Notes: a model not told the origin generated them from the letters alone. Shown: positions 13,238 to 26,400, counted from the first letter of the stretch. The stretch: 64,000 nt of DNA from Alopecurus myosuroides (GCA_028641055.1 CM054062.1:183643958-183707957); one strand, 5' to 3'. A program made the numbers and translations.

Positions 13238-13675
13238 TGTTGTGGGGGTACCCGAGAGACCCTCCCTTAAGAGGGTACCGGTGCAGCCCATTAAGGGATA
13301 CTGTAAAACTCCTCAAGTATGTATACAGAAGCCCACAAAGATCTATACGACAACAGAAGGAAAGTCTACGTTTATAAGATTAGGAAAGAGTAATTACCGA
13401 CTTAGAGTCAGAATCCAACTCATGTACAACCCCTGAGACCCATTCCACCTATACAAAGCAGGGGAGGGGGTCACGACAGGGACAGACAACCCTAGATTCA
13501 GAGCTACCCGAGATCTAATCTTTGGAGAGCACCCCCCATAATCGACACCTTTCTACACCACCAAAATAATTCCGGCGGGCAGCAACCCGTCAAATCGAAT
13601 AGTCCACCAGCGCCCTCTTCCTTTACTAAACCCTGGGTCCCTAACCATGGGGATTGTTGAGTTCACATCCTCAAC
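13238..13675 (+). repeat. 3' LTR (438 bp) of the decayed Tat element
   Basis: It begins TGTTGTGGGGGTACCCGAGA and ends CATCCTCAACA. It shares block after block with the reverse complement of 59007-59451: GGGGTACCCGA, GAAGCCCACA, GGGAGGGGGTCACGA, AACCCTAGAT, GTAGTCCACCA, and CCATGGGGATTGTTGAG at the end. A TATA-like CCTATACAAAG lies near 13448. Confidence 0.75.
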
Positions 13676-13677
13676 AA

Positions 13678-14748
13678 TGAGAATCATGGAGGGATACACA
13701 AGAACACCTTAAAGTTCACGTTCTCATCAATGGACACCCCAACCCCGTCACTTTGAGAATCCAAGGATAATACTAACAAACACCACAACCTATCTCTTGA
13801 ATAGTGCACTTTCTAATACATCAACAACACCTGCACTGTCATCTTGGCATTATAGAGATTGTACTAAACATAAGCATAAATTTACCTCATCATCCCATAA
13901 TTCAATCCAACAAATAAGAACAAGTTCATGGTAATTATCCCTATAATCTATGATCCATATAATTACACAAGGCACCCGCGCGGTCACGAGGGCACCGCGG
14001 GACAAAGGTGACACCGGAAGTTTATACTAGATAAAATCAATTGAGCAACATCATATACATTACATAAAGAAGGGGAACCATCATATGAATTCAACTAGAT
14101 TAACAATTCTCATGATCACATCAAGATCACACCATGGGAGAAAAGGATAATCACATAGTTACTAGCACAATCCCTCAACCCCGCGGAGGGACTACTCCCG
14201 CATCATTATGGGAGGCAGCAACATCGATGAAGATGGCTCCGGGGGCACTTCCCCGTTCCAGCAGAGTGCCAGAACAGAGACTTTTGTCCATGAAATTATG
14301 GTTTTGGATGGTACCGGAGCTCAGACGTGTTTCTGGAAAAATCCTCAAGGTGTCTTTAGTTTTAGTTCAATGGGATATTTATGGGCGAAGAGGCGACCCG
14401 AGGCGGTTACCAGGGCTACAAAGTCATGGCTCGGCACGACCTAGGGTGGACCCTCTCTTACAGGTCACCTGATGGCCGTGGAACCCCCTCCGGCTCTCCT
14501 TTGCTTCGTCTTCGTGTCGTTGAAATTTGTCCCCCGTAAATTTTCAGCCCATTCCAAAAATATTTCATGTACAACTTTTCCCAAACAAAAAACAAACAGA
14601 AAACAGATTCTGGCACTTGGAATCTTTTCAATAGGTTAGTCCAACAAAATGCCCTAAAATTATATAAAAACATAGTACAAACATGTGTCAATGATAGAAA
14701 ACAAGCATGGAACAATAAAAAAATTATAGATACGTTTGGAACGTGTCA
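13678..14748 (-). mobile_element. Ty3-type LTR, probably solo or truncated
   Basis: On the minus strand it starts TGACACGTTCCAAACGTATC and carries the shared LTR head (TCTATAATTTTTTTATTGTTCC, then GGACTAACCTATTGAAAAG). The left end at 13678 reads TGAGAATC on the plus strand. The flanks (aacaa left, ctcca right) do not match, so either an end is lost or no TSD survives. No internal domain is attached. Confidence 0.65.
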
Positions 14749-14992
14749 CTCCACTCCCGCTGCACCATACATAATTCTGACCCACCTATATAAGATCTTG
14801 CCAGTGTTTCTATGTGTAGAGTTTGTTGTAGATTGTATCTACTCGTCTACTGTATTAGATGTTTGCATGATTAGTTTAATTTCTACCGTCATGATTTCGT
14901 TGATGATATTTTGGATTAAATCATAAGTTGATTTGCTAATATATTCAATAATCCAAAAATCTGATTATAGGCAATTTCCTACACCTTCTTTT
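14749..14992 (+). mobile_element. Copia LTR tail (SIRE/Maximus-like)
   Basis: This matches 60276-60485: CTCCACTCCCGCTGCACC, then GTAGATTG, TGTATTAGATGTTTGCATGA and AATATATTCAATA. The sequence pattern is that of the 3' part of grass SIRE/Maximus-type Copia LTRs. The left part was replaced by the LTR at 13678-14748. Between 14993 and 15185 I see nothing recognisable. Confidence 0.55.
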
Positions 14993-15185
14993 CTTGTGTC
15001 CACAAAGCCACATTCTTTTAAGGGTGTGCTATATAAGAGGTGGCGCACGAGAGAAGTGCTATTGTTTTAATCCATGCAGTGCTATGCGGCCACCAAGGGT
15101 AAGCCTGAGGGAGATCTTGCTCCTGCATAGCAGGAAGCGTTTGAGAGGATCGACAACATATTTAAAAGATCCCTTCTCAGTATTC

Positions 15186-17968
15186 TTGATGATTATGGTC
15201 ATTATTGCTCTCTTAATTTGTCGCTCCCAGTCTTTCCTAGCCTCCACCTGTACTGAGTCTAAGCTCTAATCGTGCATCCAACTTCCAAAAACCAAAAGTA
15301 TGCCAAATGGGTCCACCATACCTACCTACATGTGGTATTTAACTGCCACTCCAAGTAAATTTCTCATGTGCTACCTTTAATACCTTCAAGATTATACTTG
15401 TTTTGTGCCCCTGCTTTAGCTTATGAGAACGTAAATAGAGAATCTTTATCTCACTTTTTGATTGGACTTCACACACCTTGACTAGTGGCACATCCGATTA
15501 TCCAAATTGATAGAAGAGCTGGCAGCAGGCTGCCCAGCCCCAAAATAGTTTACCAATAAAATTCTCTTCACTATTTTTGCCCCTGATTTATCAGTCAAAG
15601 TATAATTGTGTAAACAAAAGAGAAGAGGTATGATCAACTACACCAGTACCGTCCTTCAATGGGAGCCGCTCTTGAAAGGTCTAGTTGGCTTGTGACGTAG
15701 TGTATTGTTTGTTTAACATTCATTGACATAAACATACACCTCTCTAAAAAACGTTTTCAATACCTCTGTTTAATCAAATAAAAAGCTCTAGCACACGAGT
15801 TAATCCATGCTTCCCTCTACGAATGGACTTTCTTTTACTTTTATGTTGAGTCTCCATCTTCTAACTTTATGCACAGTTAAGAGAGCGCAATTGTCATTCT
15901 GAGTATAATGTGCATCAGTCCCAAAGATTATTATTGATTGATTCATGATATGTTATTACTTGCTCTCAAATTATTTGTTTCTAGTCATCCACTTGAACTT
16001 TGATGGTGTCCTGGCGTTTATGTTTTGCTCCACTTTTAAGGACAAGTGAAATACCACTTTGCTATGTTTTCTTTATGCTCGAAACAAACGTATAACTTTC
16101 AAGTGCATTATTATTTATGATCTATTATTTTTGTTATTCTTCATGATGTAACATGATTGCTAAGTTTCATTGTTAGAATTATATCTACCATGCTTGTGTT
16201 TAGAGTACTATGATCTCAACATACTTATGCTTTTAGAAATTTGATGATCAAGTTTATGTTGGTAGCATGTCACCTCAGAAATTATTTTGTTTTTATCATT
16301 TTACCTACTCGACAACGAGTATAACTAAGCTTGATGATGCTTGATACGCCTCAAAAGTATCTATAATTTATGATGTTCCATGTTGTTTTCATGTCATATG
16401 CTACATGTTTTCTATACACTTTATGTCATTTTTATGGATTTTCTGGGACTAACCTATTAACAAGATGCCACAAAGCCAATTCCTATTTTCTTTTGTTTTT
16501 GGTTTCAGAAAAGTTGTTCTGAAAATATTCTCATAATTGGACGAAACAAAATCCCAGGGTCTTAGAAGTCTATCACGTACACCGAATCCGGAGGGGACCC
16601 GGAGGGGGGGCCTGGAGCCACCACACCATAGGGTGGCGCCCCCTTGGCCGCGCCACCAGGTGGTGTGCCCCCCTGGCCGCCCACCGACGTTTCCCTTTCT
16701 CCTATTTAAGATCCTCCTCGGGTTAGCCCCTAAATACCCGATCATCCATCCACAGAAAGTTTTGTAGCCGCCCTCATCATCAACCCTAGTTTGGGAGGGT
16801 TCTGAAGCTCTGCTCGGCACCCTTCCGAGAGGGGGAATCATCACTGGAGGGCTCTTCATCACCATGCCTTCCTCCGGAGTGTACCGTGAGTAGTTCATCC
16901 TTGGACTACGGGTCTATAGCAGTAGCTAGATGGTTGTCTTCTCCTCTTTATGCCTCATGTTTAGATCTTCTGAGCTGCCTAACATGATCAAGATCATCTT
17001 ATTGTAATGCTACATGTTGTGTTTATTGGGATCCAATGAATATTGAATGCTATGTAAAGTGATTATCAATCTATCATGTTTATGTTATTTATGATCTTCC
17101 ATGCTCTCTATTACTAGTAGATGCTTTGGCAAAGTTGATACTTTTAACTCCAAGAGTTAGTATTTATGCTCGATAGTGGGTCCATGCCTCCCTTTCATTC
17201 AGGCTGGAGGCAGAGAAACGTAACGGATGGGGGATGTGTTGTTGCCATTAGGGAGAAAACAACAATGTTTTCATTGTTTACATTACACACTTTACTTAAG
17301 GAAATAATTTGTTGCTTGCAACTTAATACCCGAGGTTTGATTGGATGACGCTCCGAGGGTGGATTATTAGTCATAGATGCAGTTGGATAACGGTCTATGA
17401 ATTATGTTGTAATGCATGCATGAATCACATAGTAATCATCATGTCATGCATATGTACTATGGTCCAGCCTTTATATCTGTCAATTGCCCATCTGTAATTT
17501 GTTTACCCAGCATGTTATCTATCTGTTTTCGAGAGACACCACTAGTGAACTGTGAACCCCGGTCCATTCTTTTACACTGATAATACAACCACTTCAAACA
17601 CTATTTTCTTTAATGCGATCATTGTTTTCCTCTCATTCACTGCCATCACTGTTCTCTTTTCATTTACCACAAACAAGTACTATTTTCCACACTATACATC
17701 TAATCCTTTGTGTTAGAAAAACCGGTGAGATTAACAACCTCACTGTTTCGTTGGGGCAAAGTATTTTGATTGTGTTGTGCAGATTCCACGTTGCTGTTGA
17801 GCCTGTTAGTGCGCCCTGTCAACATCAGCTATGTTCAACCTTCAGAAGTGATTTCCTTCTCCTACTGGTCGATTAAACCTTGGTTTCTTTCTGGGTGGAA
17901 ACTTGTTGTTGCATTCTTCATACCTTACACTTGGGGTCTCCGAACGAGCGTGTGTATACACGCCATCA
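15186..17968 (+). mobile_element. 3' end of an Athila-like element (3' UTR and 3' LTR)
   Basis: 15186-16341 matches 46870-47996, the untranslated region before the 3' LTR of the element at 42291-57974 (TTTGTCGCTCCCAGTC, GTGGTATTTAACT and many more blocks). An LTR of 1627 bp follows at 16342-17968, starting TGATACGCCTC and ending ACGCCATCA. The 5' LTR, PBS and ORF are absent, so this is a truncated copy of the same or a sister family. Confidence 0.8.
16342..17968 (+). repeat. 3' LTR of the truncated Athila-like element
   Basis: It carries the blocks common to this LTR group: 'ggactaacctattaacaag' near 16447, the 5' leader turn 'gtgagtagttcatccttgg' near 16886, 'gagagacaccactagtgaac' near 17530 and 'gaccggtgagatt'-type sequence near 17720. 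The ORFs inside (17166-17348, 17613-17876 and others) are chance frames. Confidence 0.8.
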
Positions 17969-18524
17969 GTCCACACGGTGATGTCAAGTGCCTCTTTGGG
18001 GGACAACAAGGTCACGACATCCCCAAGCGTTGAAATGAGAAGTCTCACCCTAGCAGTAAAGCCCTTTTTTCTAAATGTCCTTGTCGCCTCGACAAGCATC
18101 TCTTCCTGTGGAGCCCGCATCTATTACTTCCTCTCGAGGAAACCTCACGAGCAGGGGCTGGTATCGGTACCTGTGCACGGATGAGACCCAATCAGATTAA
18201 ATCCAAGTGGCAGAGCTCTGTCAAAACGGGTCGCTACCATGCACGACACCTCACTTAAGTCCTTGGTGCTGACTTCCTCTCGAGGTATCTGCGAGAAGAG
18301 CAACAGACACACACTCTTGCTCGCTGCAGAAACAACCGCTTGTCTCACGAATCAATTGGCCAGGACCCTCCACAAGGAAAACAAGAAGCATCTCAGCAAG
18401 GGGCCGTCGCAAAAACATGTACAGATGCAACTCGCATGTCAAGAAACATCGGGCAACTCTCACAGAGCTAAGTTCAACTTCCCTCACTTATTCTTCAGAA
18501 GATTTACTATCCTAAGAAAGCACT
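17969..18524. other. Unassigned stretch with higher GC, possible old element remnant
   Basis: It lies between two LTR sequences. It is richer in GC than its neighbours and open on both strands for 60-96 codons, with CTCGAGG motifs, but no domain is recognised in any frame. It could be flanking sequence of the older Tat family or an eroded coding region. Nothing firm can be said. Confidence 0.25.
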
Positions 18525-21500
18525 TGTAGAAACCCCTGATTTTTGGAGAAAGTCAAAAATCACAAAAATTTAAAACTTTTGTTTTCTAGTTAAACCAAGC
18601 CACCAAAAACAAATAAAACTCAAACACAAAGGAAGTATTATATGTTATTCCAGTTTTATTGGACATAATAATCCAAATGCCTCTGTTTTTTAAAAACCTA
18701 AATCCTCAAAATAGATGATTATACAAAGAAACTAATTTCCGTAATTGCAAACCTTAAGAATATAAAATGGTTTCCCATAAACAAGTTGTTTCCCATATTG
18801 TTTTCATCTATATCAATTGGTAATAATTCATCTTTTAATTATTTGATTAATAAAAATATTTTTCAAAGTCCAAAATTAACTATATCATTTTTTTCAATCA
18901 CTATATCAATTTCCAACCAATAAAGTGTTTTCATGAAGAATTTTGTTTATGAAAATAAGTTAAATGACTGTGAGGAACAATATTTCCAAATGAGTTATGT
19001 CACTGAATATTATTTGACATATGTTCAATTAAATTATTTTGCTATTTTGGAAATGGCATTAAGTTTCTATTAGTTTTTTATTCTTATTTTGACATAAAAA
19101 AATTAAATGTGTTGAAACATCACACAAATATTCTTAGGTAAAAGAATATATTCTTACAAAACTTTACAAATTGGTTTGAGGCTTTTTGGAGTATTAAATC
19201 AAAAGATATGGTTATTTGAATAAAACATGAAAAAAGGAACAAAATAAAAGAATGCAACAACCAACTAGGCCGGAGCCCATCTCCCTGCCACTTCTTCTTC
19301 GTGCGTGCAGAGAGAGCCAGCCTAGCAGCGGCCCGTAAGCAAACCCGTCCCAGCTTCCCAGCCCGCGCGCCTTCTCTCTTTTTCTCTCTCTGGCAGGTGG
19401 GTCCCACACGGGACGCCAGCGTGATGCGGTGGTGATTCACCCCATCCCTAACCTCTCGTGCAAAACACGAACTGCCGAACATAATCGAATCCATCTTCAA
19501 ATCTGTGCGTTTTAGGGCAAGGATCTCCGCCCGATACTCCCTTTAAATAGCCAGGGATCCCCTCCACCTTTCCCCTTCCTATCCCATAAGAATCGTGCCG
19601 CCAGGCCGCCGCCATTGCTCGTCGGAGTTCCACACGGACGCCGCCCTTTTTCGTCGTTTACGGCGAGCACAGGAAGTCCCCGACCCCGTTCTCCCCTCTA
19701 TGCGTCTTTCCTCGATCCCGCGAGTCTCCTCATGCCCCTTTTTATTTTTATTTTGGTGCAGCGTGTGGGAAGCAAAGCCTCTCCGGAGTCCACAACCCGC
19801 CGTCTCCATGGATCTGCACTACGCCGCCCATCTGGGAAGCGACAAACGCCACCACCGTCACCATCGTTCTCAGCTCGTCACGCCGCACCTCCTCGTGGTC
19901 TCCCCTTGCTCAGAGGACATCTGCGTCGTCGTCGTCATCGAATCTACTCACCGGAGAACCACCGTGTCACAATCTCCGGTGACATCCCCTCTGGTAACCC
20001 TCCCCGCTGCTTCCTCGCTGTTGGATCGTTTGAGGACGCACCAGATTAGAAATGAACCGGTATCGCCCCTAGGCCGTTGGATCGGGATCGTGTGATCTTG
20101 ATTCAATCACTTAACCACGTCAGCCACCTCCTTAGCATGCCACGCAAGTGCCGCGTCAGCACCAGCGCCCAATCACAGCATGCCACGTGTCCCAGCCTTA
20201 TCTGTTTAATTTCCGGAATAAATTTAAATAGGCAGTTTTGCAGAAACACCCCTACATCTTAGATCTATCATAACTTTTTTTACCATAGATCCAAATTAAG
20301 CAAACTTGGACTTTTTGAAATCAGGACAACATTTAGAATCTTTTAGCACTGTCCAAATTCAAATTTGACTAACTTAAATTTGTTCAAATTCAAATATGCT
20401 TGTTTGATGATTTTTGGGATGGTTTAAAGTTTACAAATCTAAAAATTGCAAATAAAATATCCCTGAAAACCTTAGGATGTATACTTTCATGTTCTCTTTC
20501 CCAAAATAATTTTTGAACTAACTAAAATTGAATTTAGATTTGTTTGGCCTTATTAGTGTTTTTACTTAATTTAATTCTGTAAATAATTTCAGTATGTTTT
20601 CTTTAGCAAAATTGTGCTAAGTACTAACCATAGACTAGAGAGACCAAAACCTAAGCCCTTTGGATGTTTTGAAACCATGTCCATGTAATTTTGCTTTAGT
20701 TGGCTCTCATAGTTGAAAACCACTAAGTCCGGATTAGTGAAAAGCCATGGAGACGATGTTACAATTGTCAACTTGAAGATTTTTAACATGAAGCAAGAAG
20801 ACCAACGAAGGACTTAGCCAAGAAAATATACTTCAGAAGTATCTCCAAGGAGTAGAAGCACTTAGAAGAAATTCAATAGGATCTTCAAGAAGACAAACCC
20901 CTTTTTCTCTAAATCCGTTCTCCCTTTCTTTTCTTCTCCTTTGCACTTTGTGATGGGTAACTTAGATCAAGACCAGCCCCTAGCTTGAACCAAAACCATC
21001 AGTGTTGGAATTTTCAATGAATTCACCACCATGGAGGGACTTACAAAGGGACCTGAAGATGATCTTTAAGAAGACCAATCATGTGAAGACTTGGAATTTG
21101 TTTTCCCAGACTTGGAATTTGTTTTAAAGGTGATTAGTGGCAAGTTTATTTTGTCCAAGACTTAGGATTTATATTCCAAGTGAGATGAGAGTTTTGACCA
21201 AGAATTCAACAAGGAGTTTTCATCAAGAACAATTTCAACAAGAAGCCAACTTCTACTCAAGACTAGAAGACTTGAAGAAGACTAAGAAAGAAATAGTGTA
21301 GACCAAGAACTTTGATCAAAGACCAATCCTTAGTCATAATTGGAAAACTCTAACTACAATCACTTAGTTTTATTTTGTGCATTGAAACTAAATGTTTTCA
21401 CATGTTTTCCTTTGCTTTGTTTGTTGTCTTGTATGTTTTCTTCATTTTTTGTTTGTTTGTTAGCATGCTTTTTTATCCTATTGTTGTGTTTTCAATGTTT

Positions 21501-22035
21501 AGATTGTACGGAGAGCAACGTTCTTTTGTGAAGAGAGGTGATTGTTTTTCACAAAATTCAAAGGCAAGTGACACACCATCAAATCTCCCATATTTTTACT
21601 ATGCATTACTAGTGTTTTTTTAGTAGTATGCATGATAGGTAATTTTACTAAGTTATTATTATGCTATGCAAAACCCAAATAGTGTGTAGCCATAATTTAG
21701 ACTTGTTATTTTGAAGCCTCATTTCTTAGTAGATGCTTAGTCTTGCTACAAAAATTGTTTTATTGATGTTGTGGAAAATTCTAAGTATAAACTTCAATGA
21801 ACCACCTGGGTGGGTTTGGTATTGTGTGGTTGTCGAAAGTTGAGTGTTGCCTTAGGGCCTTTAATATCCTAATGTGTTCACTTGAGGAATGCCACCTAGG
21901 AAACAAAAAGATTACCAAGTCCTCTAAGTTTAGTAGTTTCCCGTGTAGCCCTTTGACAATATGGGCTCTGTCTTGATCAACTAAGTTGTGAGAGTTAAGC
22001 CTAGGCTTGACAAGGAGATGTAGAATAATTATAGG
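18525..22035 (+). mobile_element. Truncated LTR related to the LARD-like element
   Basis: It starts TGTAGAAACCCCTGATTTTTGG-like at 18525, parallel to TGTAACATCCCTGATTTTTGG of the 8288 LTR. It shares further blocks in the same order: a GC-rich middle (19250-20090), TTCCGGAATAAAT followed by CCTACATCTTAGATC near 20210-20270, and near the right end GAACCACCTGGGTGG and GGCATTCCTCAAGTG (read reversed). It breaks off at about 22035, equivalent to position ~4322 of the other LTR, so some 780 bp of LTR tail and all internal sequence are missing. A TATA-like TTTAAATAG is at 19542-19550. Open frames in the GC-rich part (such as 19595-20095) have no domain. Confidence 0.65.
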
Positions 22036-23029
22036 TGGAATGGGTGTGGGGCTTGACAATATGGACGCCAGCTATGGGTGTGGGGCCCCTGGAGCTCCAC
22101 CGCCTTTGCCCTTTCGCCTATTTGATCCCCCGGATGGAAAACCCTAGGCACCTAATAAAAAATCCCCGAAAAGTTCCGCAGCCGCCGTCACCGTCAACCC
22201 TAGATCAGGGGGGTTCTGAAGCTGTTTTCGGCACCCTACCGGAGAGGAAATCATCACCGGAGGCTTCTACATCACCATGCCTGCCTCCAGGGTGATGCGT
22301 GAGTAGTTCATCCTTGGACTATGGGTTTGTAGCTGTAGCTAGATGGTTGTCTTCTCCTCATATGCCTCCATGTTTAGATCTCGTGAGCTACCTATAATGA
22401 TCGAGATTGATCTTATGTAATTCTATATACTGTGTTTGCTGGGATCCGATGAATATTGACCTTATGCCAAGCTGATTAAAGTCTTTATTGCATATGTTAT
22501 TTGTGATCTTGCATGCTTTCCGTTGCTAGTGGTTGCTCTGGCCAAGTAGTTGCTAGTGACTCCAAGAGAGAGTATTTATGCTTGATAGTGGGTTCATGCC
22601 TCCTCACCACCTTGCTCGAGTGACAGAAACATGAAGGGGGAGGATGTGTTGTTGCCATTAGGGAGAAAACAACGGTGAGAGTGCCCGCGTGTAACCTGAG
22701 GGTGGATTATTAGTCATAGATGCAGATGGATTTCGGTCTATGTATATTGTTGTAATGCCCGCACTAAATATCATAGTAATCATCATGTTATATTGTGCAC
22801 TACGGTGCAACCTCTATTTTTCAATTGACCAGCTGTAATTTATTCACCTAGCATGCTATCTTTTATGGAGAGACACCACTAGTGAACCTATGAACCCTGG
22901 TCCATTTTCCACACTGTTAAACAAACCACAACAATTTCCTGATCTCTTTACATACTGCAAGCATACATCATTTTCCACACTATACGTCTAATCTTTGTTT
23001 TCAGCAAGACCGGTGAGATTGACAACCTC
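22036..23029 (+). mobile_element. Ty3-type LTR, left piece (split by the Tat element)
   Basis: It begins in mid-LTR (CGCCTATTTGATCCCCC near 22108) and continues with the group's shared blocks up to GATTGACAACCTC. The LTR resumes at 33550 with CTCACTG after a duplicated ACCTC, which proves that the 23030-33549 element landed here. The 5' ~400 bp of the LTR is missing. Confidence 0.8.
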
Positions 23030-23484
23030 TGATGAGGGGATAGTAACCCGGTAGACTAACTCCCAGGTGTGACCCGGCCCAAACGGCGGCTGGACCAAAT
23101 CCGGCTAAAGACAAAGAAACTTCTGGAAGGCCCAGGGCATGTAACGTTCGTGACCTGGATTGTGGGTTGCGGTAAGGAAAGTTAGGGTTTGTGTATAGAG
23201 TTCGAGTAGGACTCAGGAGGCGCTTTGTAAAGGCAAGCCAAGGGGGGTATGAGTGCTATATAAACCAACCCCTAGGCTTAGCCTCAGAGAGATTCGAGTC
23301 ATAGTTGTAACACCCGTTATCGAGTATCCAGTATAATCATATCGAGATCCGGCGAGTTACTTTCCGGTTCTTAGATTGCTTTCGCCATGTCCTCCTTCGA
23401 GCTAAACCCTCTCCCAAATACCTGTGTCGACTTGCCCCAAGATCAGTTACCCCAGGTAACATCTGCCGTGATTATCCCACGACA
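23030..23484 (+). repeat. 5' LTR of the young Tat element
   Basis: It begins TGATGAGGGGATAG and ends ATTATCCCACGACA. TATA box TATATAAA is at 23257-23264, with the start of the pol frame (ATG 23387) inside the LTR. The single difference from the 3' LTR is a T at 23156 where the other has C in a CCCGG context, consistent with deamination of a methylated CpG. Confidence 0.95.
23257..23264 (+). promoter_or_regulatory. TATA box of the Tat 5' LTR
   Basis: TATATAAA in the context GTGCTATATAAACC, 227 bp into the LTR, is repeated at 33322-33329 in the 3' LTR. It is the likely promoter of the genomic RNA. Confidence 0.7.
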
Positions 23485-26400
23485 GTTGGCGCCCACCGTG
23501 GGGCCTGCGTCCAAAGGTGTTTACATCGCGGGAGAAGCTCGGAAGATCATGAAGAACTTTGTTGTCGGCGAGATCTACTCTGATGACGAAGGAACAAGGA
23601 TAGTGGACAATTCCGGGTGGGAGTTGGAGCCGGAGCGTCTTGAATCCGGGTCCGCGGTATCGATTGGCCAAATCAGTATCTTCATCGGTATGGTACGTAC
23701 GCTCAATTTAAAAGGACAATATCATGTGCATGTTACAGGGACTTCCAACAGGGACAAAAAGGCGTTAAAACAGACAGAGAATTCAGTTTCCTCGGCCACC
23801 CCGGGATACTTGAGATGGGCAGAGCAAGAGGTAACATGGAGCAGAAAGGATCATCCGGAAGGAATAGAGCACCCTAGAACCCTGGCGTTAGTAGTCTCGT
23901 CACAGGTCAACGGTTATGAATTGAGAAAGGTATTGATGGACGGAGGGAGCAGCATCAACATCCTATATTGGGAAACCTTCTTGCGCATGAACCTCAAAGA
24001 GTCTCAGCTACAGAAAAGTTCGACGGTTTTTCATGGAATCGTGCCGGGTCATTCGGCGCGCCCCGAAGGAAAAATTACATTGGAAGTAGCCTTCGGAGAG
24101 TCGGTAGATAACTATCGGGTAGAATGGCTCACGTTTGAGGTGGTCCGGTTGCACATTCCTTACCACGCATTGTTCGGGAGACCAGCTTATGCTAGATTCA
24201 TGGCTAGGCCGTGCTATGTATATTTGCAGTTAAAGATTCCAGGCCCCAAGCAGACCATCACTATCCATGGAAACCGGGATATAGCAGTAGAGTGTGATGA
24301 GGGAGATTCGGTGATGGCCGAGCAAGCCTGCAGAAAGGAAGAGCTTAAATATTACCGGTCTCAGGTGGATCCGGAAGATGGCACGGCATTGAGAAGACCA
24401 GACTCTGAAGACGAAAGAGTAAAATTTAAGGCGGCTCAAGACACCAAGAAAGTAGATTTTGTGGAAGGAGACCCCACCAAGCAGTTCACTATAGGGTCCA
24501 ATCTGGAAGACGCGCAAGAAAAGGCCCTAGTGGAATTTATACGCTCAAATGCGGATGTGTTCGCCTGGACACCCAGCGACATGCCGGGTATCCCCACCGA
24601 GTTGGCAGAGCACAGTTTGCATGTGGATCCCAGGGCCAGGCCTGTGAAGCAAGGTTTGAGAAAAATGAACGAGGAAAGGAGAAGAGCAATAGGTGAGGAA
24701 ATCGCACGACTATTAACCGCAGGCTTTATCATGGAAGTATTTCACCCGGACTGGTTAGCGAATCCGGTTCTAGTGATGAAAAAGACAAATGAATGGAGGA
24801 TGTGCATCGATTTCACGAGCCTCAACAAGCATTGCCCAAAGGATCCGTTCGCGCTGCCAAGGATAGACCAAATCATAGATGCGGTAGCCGGAAGCGACTT
24901 GCTATGTTTCTTGGACGCATATTCGGGATACCACCAGATTAAACTCAAAAGGGAGGATTGGGAAAAAACCTCATTTATAACCCCTTTTGGGGCCTTCTGC
25001 TACAAAACCATGACGTTTGGATTGAAAAATGCGGGCGCAACGTATCAGCGGTGTATTCAGAAGTGCTTCGAGGATCAAATTGGGCGTAACGTGCACGCGT
25101 ATGTGGATGATGTGGTTATTAAGACCCGGAAGGCAGAAACATTTATTGATGACTTAAAAGAAACGTTTAAAAACTTGAGGAGGTATCAGATGAAGCTTAA
25201 CCCAACGAAGTGTGTATTCGGAGTCCCGGCCGGGAAGTTACTTGGCTTTATAGTCTCCGAGAGAGGAATTGAGGCAAACCCGGATAAAATCAAGGCCATC
25301 CAGAATTTGAAGAAACCGGAAAATTTGAAGCACGTTCAAAAACTCACGGGCTGTGTGGCAGCCCTGAGCCGATTCATATCCAGGCTTGGAGAAAAGGCAA
25401 TACCCTTGTACCGGCTTTTGCGGAAATCAGATAAGTTCGTATGGGATCAGGAGGCAGATGAGGCGTTTGAAGCACTAAAGAAGCAGTTATCTGAAGCGCC
25501 AGTACTAGCGGCGCCGGGTCCTAAAGAGCCTATGTTATTATACGTGGCAGCCGGTCCCCGAGCCGTCAGCGCAGTAGTTGTCGTGGAACGCAAAGAAGAT
25601 GGGAAAGGTCACCCGGTTCAGAGGCCGGTTTACTATGTCAGTGAGGTGTTATCGGAAGCGAAGCAGCGTTACCCGCATTGGCAAAAATTGGTGTTCGGGG
25701 TCTTTATGGCCAGCCGGAAGTTGAAGCCATATTTCCAAGAACATCCCATAACAGTGGTTAGTTCAATACCAATGTCGGATATCATCAGAAACTCGGATGC
25801 GACGGGCAGAATAGCCAAATGGGCAATAGAAATGGGAGATTATCATATCAGCTACGAGCCCAGATCGGCAATCAAGTCCCAGGCCTTGGTTGATTTCGTT
25901 AACGACTGGACGCACACTGGAATGGTTACCGCAGTTCCAAGTTCCGAGTCATGGACCATGCACTTCGATGGATCAAAGCAGTACGAGGGGTCAGGAGCCG
26001 GAGTGGTGCTGACATCGCCAAAGGGGGATAAACTAAGTTACGTGCTACAGATTCATTTTGATTGCTCAAACAACGTGGCCGAGTATGAGGCTCTGTTGCA
26101 TGGCTTGAAGGTAGCCAAGGAGATGAACATTAGAAGGATACGATGCTTTGGAGACTCGGATCTCGTGGTGCAGCAGGTATCAGGAACCTGGGACAGGAAG
26201 GACGCCACTATGGCAGCGTACCGCAGGGAGGTTGATAGGGTTGCCGGGTGTTTCTCCGGGTATGAAGTGGAGCACATAGACAGAAGAAAGAACGAGGCGG
26301 CGGACGCACTCGCCAGACTCGGCTCACGCAGGGAGCCAGTTCCACCTAATGTTTTCGTGGACGAGCTATGGCGACCGTCAGTTAAATCCGAGTCTGAAGA

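Larger units (their letters stand above)
8289..13675 (+). mobile_element. 3' part of a decayed Tat-lineage Ty3 element
   Basis: It consists of an antisense ORF (8289-12237), an untranslated stretch (12238-13237) and a 3' LTR (13238-13675). This order, with an extra gene on the opposite strand between pol and the 3' LTR, is characteristic of Tat-lineage elements such as Grande, Retand and RIRE2. The gag-pol side is missing: the LARD-like element abuts at 8288 and the rest would lie left of the window. Its LTR matches the one at 59007-59451, so both belong to one family. Confidence 0.75.

Noticed and set aside
13673..14753. A clean solo LTR with TSD
   Set aside because: The five bases on either side (aacaa and ctcca) do not match, so a simple solo LTR with intact TSD cannot be claimed.
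19595..20095. A 166-codon frame in GC-rich sequence
   Set aside because: It overlaps another frame of similar length on the same strand, lacks a domain, and sits in the GC-rich block of a long LTR.
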